Positions 5,447 to 6,879 of a stretch of 6,879 nucleotides of DNA are shown here, piece after piece. The notes below the pieces were generated by a model. That model was given only the letters and a program-made list of their open reading frames with translations, had not been told where the DNA came from and searched no databases. The DNA is from Gammaproteobacteria bacterium (GTDB lineage Bacteria > Pseudomonadota > Gammaproteobacteria > Steroidobacterales > Steroidobacteraceae), in NCBI GenBank assembly GCA_030830595.1, contig JAURMS010000281.1:1-6879 (forward strand). Reading direction: 5' to 3'. A program made the translations under genes and the position numbers. Position 1 is the first letter of the stretch. Each line of letters opens with the position of its first letter.

Positions 5447-6280
5447 TCACTCCTCGGGTGCAAAGGTCACCTCCAGGTTACGCTCGAACAACCCGGGGTC
5501 GGAGGGCACGGGCAGCGGCGAGGCACGCAGCACGGCGCTGACGATCGACTGCCTGACGGCCTCGTCCCCGTTGCAGGCGCCGAGACTGACGTCCACCACT
5601 TCGCCGCCCGGAATCTGGCGCACCCTGATCTGGCAGCGCAAGCCGGGCCTCGCCGAGGCCGGCCTGACCCAATTGGACTCGATCCGCGCCTGAATGGCTG
5701 CCTGGTAACGAGTACGCTCGCCCGCGGAAATCGCCGCGGCCCGGCGCTGATCGGCCTCCAGCCGTGCAGCCAGTTCCGCCTGGGCACGACGGGCCTCAGC
5801 CGCTTGACGCTCCGCCGCCAACTTCTCGGCGGCCAGCTTTTCAGCAGCCCGCTTGTCCGCAGCGCGCTGCTCTGCAGCCCGCTGTTCAGCCGCTTTCTTA
5901 TCGGCCGCTTTCTTATCGGCTGCTTTCCTTTCCGCAGCCTTCTGCTCGGCAGCACGTCGCTCGGCTGCCCGCTTTTCCGTCGCCCTCTTTTCCGCAGCAG
6001 CCCGCTCCTCCTGCTCCCGCCGGGCCGCTTCACGCTCCACGGCCTGTGCCGCCCGCTCTGCCTCGGCCTTGGCGGCGGCCTCTACCCGGCGCCGATCCTC
6101 CTGACGACGCCTTTCGGTGGCAGCCTCCAGGACCACGGCGTCGAGGTTGACCGCCTCGATGGGTAACGTCGGCTCGGGTTGGGAGGAGGCGTAGCGCATG
6201 TTGAGCCCGAGGGCGGCCACCAGCACGAGGTGCATCAGCAGGGAAATCCCCATGGGGCCGAGCCTGACAGGCAACTTCAT
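5447..6280 (-). CDS. tolA: TolA, periplasm-spanning energy transducer
   Basis: A 277-residue inner-membrane protein with the three TolA domains. Domain I is a short cytoplasmic N-terminus plus one transmembrane helix (about 10-28, GISLLMHLVLVAALGL), which binds TolQR. Domain II (about 52-187) is a highly charged, Ala-rich long helix containing 14 five-residue units. Domain III (about 190-277) is the globular end that meets TolB, Pal and CpoB. It has YQAAIQARIESNWVRP (192-207), a cysteine pair C216 and C236 (in ACNGD), a disulfide in homologs, and SPLPVPSDP (254-262). It is clearly shorter than E. coli TolA (about 420) or the Pseudomonas protein (about 350), with the loss in domain II. The ATG at 6280 overlaps the tolR stop (ATGA). 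GGAG lies only two bases before it, so coupling to tolR probably helps initiation. Confidence 0.96.
   Translation of the reverse strand: MKLPVRLGPMGISLLMHLVLVAALGLNMRYASSQPEPTLPIEAVNLDAVVLEAATERRRQEDRRRVEAAAKAEAERAAQAVEREAARREQEERAAAEKRATEKRAAERRAAEQKAAERKAADKKAADKKAAEQRAAEQRAADKRAAEKLAAEKLAAERQAAEARRAQAELAARLEADQRRAAAISAGERTRYQAAIQARIESNWVRPASARPGLRCQIRVRQIPGGEVVDVSLGACNGDEAVRQSIVSAVLRASPLPVPSDPGLFERNLEVTFAPEE
5450..5455 (-). promoter_or_regulatory. Ribosome-binding site that sets the tolB start
   Basis: GAGGAG on the minus strand lies over the last tolA codons, next to the tolA TGA, and is seven bases from the GTG at 5442. It decides this start against the in-frame TTG at 5463. Confidence 0.8.
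5789..5998 (-). repeat. 14-unit pentad repeat in tolA domain II
   Basis: Codons 95-164 of tolA make 14 consecutive five-residue units of the form A-A-(E/D)-(K/R/Q)-(K/R/L/Q), such as AAEKR, AADKK, AAEQR and AAEKL. They span 210 bases, exactly 14 x 15, with only a T for A (T101) and a final AAEAR as clear departures. The pattern keeps Ala and charged residues in register along one continuous helix. Confidence 0.9.
5889..5918 (-). repeat. Perfect 15-bp tandem duplication inside tolA
   Basis: Two identical, directly adjacent 15-base copies (5889-5903 and 5904-5918) encode successive AADKK units (about residues 120-129). A third, partly diverged copy follows on the high-coordinate side. Identity at silent positions, including AT-richer Lys codons than in neighbouring genes, suggests a recent duplication or homogenisation by slippage. 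Confidence 0.85.
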
Positions 6281-6741
6281 CGCTCCATCAGTTCGTCCAG
6301 GGCTCGCCCGGCTGCGGGATCGGTCAGGAAGCCGATGCGCTGGGCGCCGCCACGCTGCAGCATGGCCATCCCCACCACCACGCGCCCATACGGCACCGTG
6401 GTATCCGCCTTCACCAGCACGGCCAGCGTTGGGTCACGTTCTAGCACGGCCCTGACCCTGCGCTCGGCCTCGGCGTCGTCCAGGGGCGCTTCCTCGTTGC
6501 TGCCCAGATTCAGGTAGAAACGACCTTCCCGGTCCACCGACAGCACCAGCGGCTCCTTGTCGAGCAGTTCCTCCACATCGATCGGCGCAGCCTCGACATC
6601 CGGCAGGTCCACCTGGACGCCCTGGGTCAACAATGGCGCAGTGACCATGAAAATGATCAGCAGTACCAGCATCACGTCGATGTAGGGCACGACGTTGATT
6701 TCGCCCATCAGGCGTCGCCGACGCATGCCGGGCGTGTTCAC
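6277..6741 (-). CDS. tolR: TolR, inner-membrane stator protein of the Tol motor
   Basis: A 154-residue ExbD/TolR family protein, slightly longer than E. coli TolR (142). A basic cytoplasmic stretch (RRRR, 7-10) precedes INVVPYIDVML. The single transmembrane helix covers about 18-37 and holds D22, the family's essential membrane Asp that takes part in proton flow. TAPLLTQGVQVDLP (34-47) joins it to the periplasmic domain (about 43-154), which binds peptidoglycan in homologs. I chose the start as GTG at 6741, which overlaps the tolQ stop by four bases (GTGA) and is preceded by GGGGAAG. An in-frame ATG at codon 6 has no ribosome-binding site and would still leave the Arg cluster intact. Confidence 0.96.
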   Translation of the reverse strand: MNTPGMRRRRLMGEINVVPYIDVMLVLLIIFMVTAPLLTQGVQVDLPDVEAAPIDVEELLDKEPLVLSVDREGRFYLNLGSNEEAPLDDAEAERRVRAVLERDPTLAVLVKADTTVPYGRVVVGMAMLQRGGAQRIGFLTDPAAGRALDELMER

Positions 6742-6879
6742 CGCACTTCCCCGCTCGTGTGATGCGCCAGGACCGCAGTGAACTCCTCCATGAAGGTCTG
6801 CTGGCGAAGTTCCAGCCTGCCCACCCGGTCGGCGAAGCGGGTGAAGGCCACCACTGCCGGGATGGCCGCAAACAATCCC
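6738..6879 (-). CDS. tolQ: TolQ, C-terminal fragment at the window edge
   Basis: Only the last 46 codons before the TGA at 6740-6738 are present. The 5' part lies beyond the right edge. The fragment begins GLFAAIPAVVAFTRF, matching the end of the last transmembrane helix of the MotA/TolQ/ExbB family (conserved AAIPA). It then has a charged amphipathic tail with LELRQQTFMEEFTAVL, as in TolQ. TolQ forms the pentameric proton channel around TolR. Position directly upstream of tolR, with a four-base overlap, supports tolQ over exbB. The fragment is too short for its usual start to be judged. Confidence 0.92.
   Translation of the reverse strand, partial: GLFAAIPAVVAFTRFADRVGRLELRQQTFMEEFTAVLAHHTSGEVR

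Noticed and set aside
5443..5463. Upstream TTG start for tolB
   Set aside because: It would lie upstream of the well-placed GAGGAG site, overlap tolA, and add seven residues to an already complete signal peptide.
5789..5998. Possible CRISPR-like repeat array
   Set aside because: The repeats are 15 bases, directly adjacent without spacers, in frame, and fully explained by the TolA helix.
5764..6166. Plus-strand frames rich in Ser/Ala/Cys/Leu repeats opposite tolA
   Set aside because: Their periodicity is the reverse complement of the tolA pentad codons. TolA has all three expected domains, so the antisense frames are shadows.

Overview
This window is GC-rich chromosomal DNA with third codon positions mostly G or C. 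Every supportable gene lies on the minus strand, so transcription runs from the right edge to the left. The gene content and order tolQ-tolR-tolA-tolB-pal-cpoB-queE-queC-tRNA-Lys point to a gammaproteobacterium. The tRNA-Lys next to queC resembles the arrangement known in Pseudomonas. GTG starts are frequent (tolR, tolB, queE, queC and the nucleotidyltransferase). Genus or family cannot be fixed from this sequence alone.

Right part (about 2840-6879): the Tol-Pal envelope operon. It holds the last 46 codons of tolQ, then complete tolR, tolA, tolB, pal and cpoB. TolQ and TolR form the proton-driven inner-membrane motor. TolA spans the periplasm. TolB is the periplasmic beta-propeller, Pal is the peptidoglycan-binding outer-membrane lipoprotein, and CpoB links the system to peptidoglycan synthesis at division. 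Genes are packed with 4-base stop/start overlaps (tolQ/tolR, tolR/tolA, pal/cpoB, cpoB/queE, queE/queC), a 4-base gap (tolA/tolB) or a 30-base gap (tolB/pal).

Middle (1522-2843): queE and queC, two enzymes of the preQ0/queuosine pathway, continue the same run of overlapping genes. They are followed by two small hairpins without a T-tract, a probable tRNA promoter, and a tRNA-Lys(UUU) gene with encoded CCA (1392-1466).

Left part (1-1363): a MocA/MobA-like nucleotidyltransferase begins 28 bases after the tRNA. Its stop codon is embedded in the strong ribosome-binding site of the next gene, a predicted lipoprotein with a sialidase/Asp-box-like beta-propeller region and a CxCC cysteine cluster. 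The lipoprotein runs off the left edge. This pair is the least understood part of the window. The rest is a well-known conserved locus, and I see no mobile element, CRISPR array or clearly new system.
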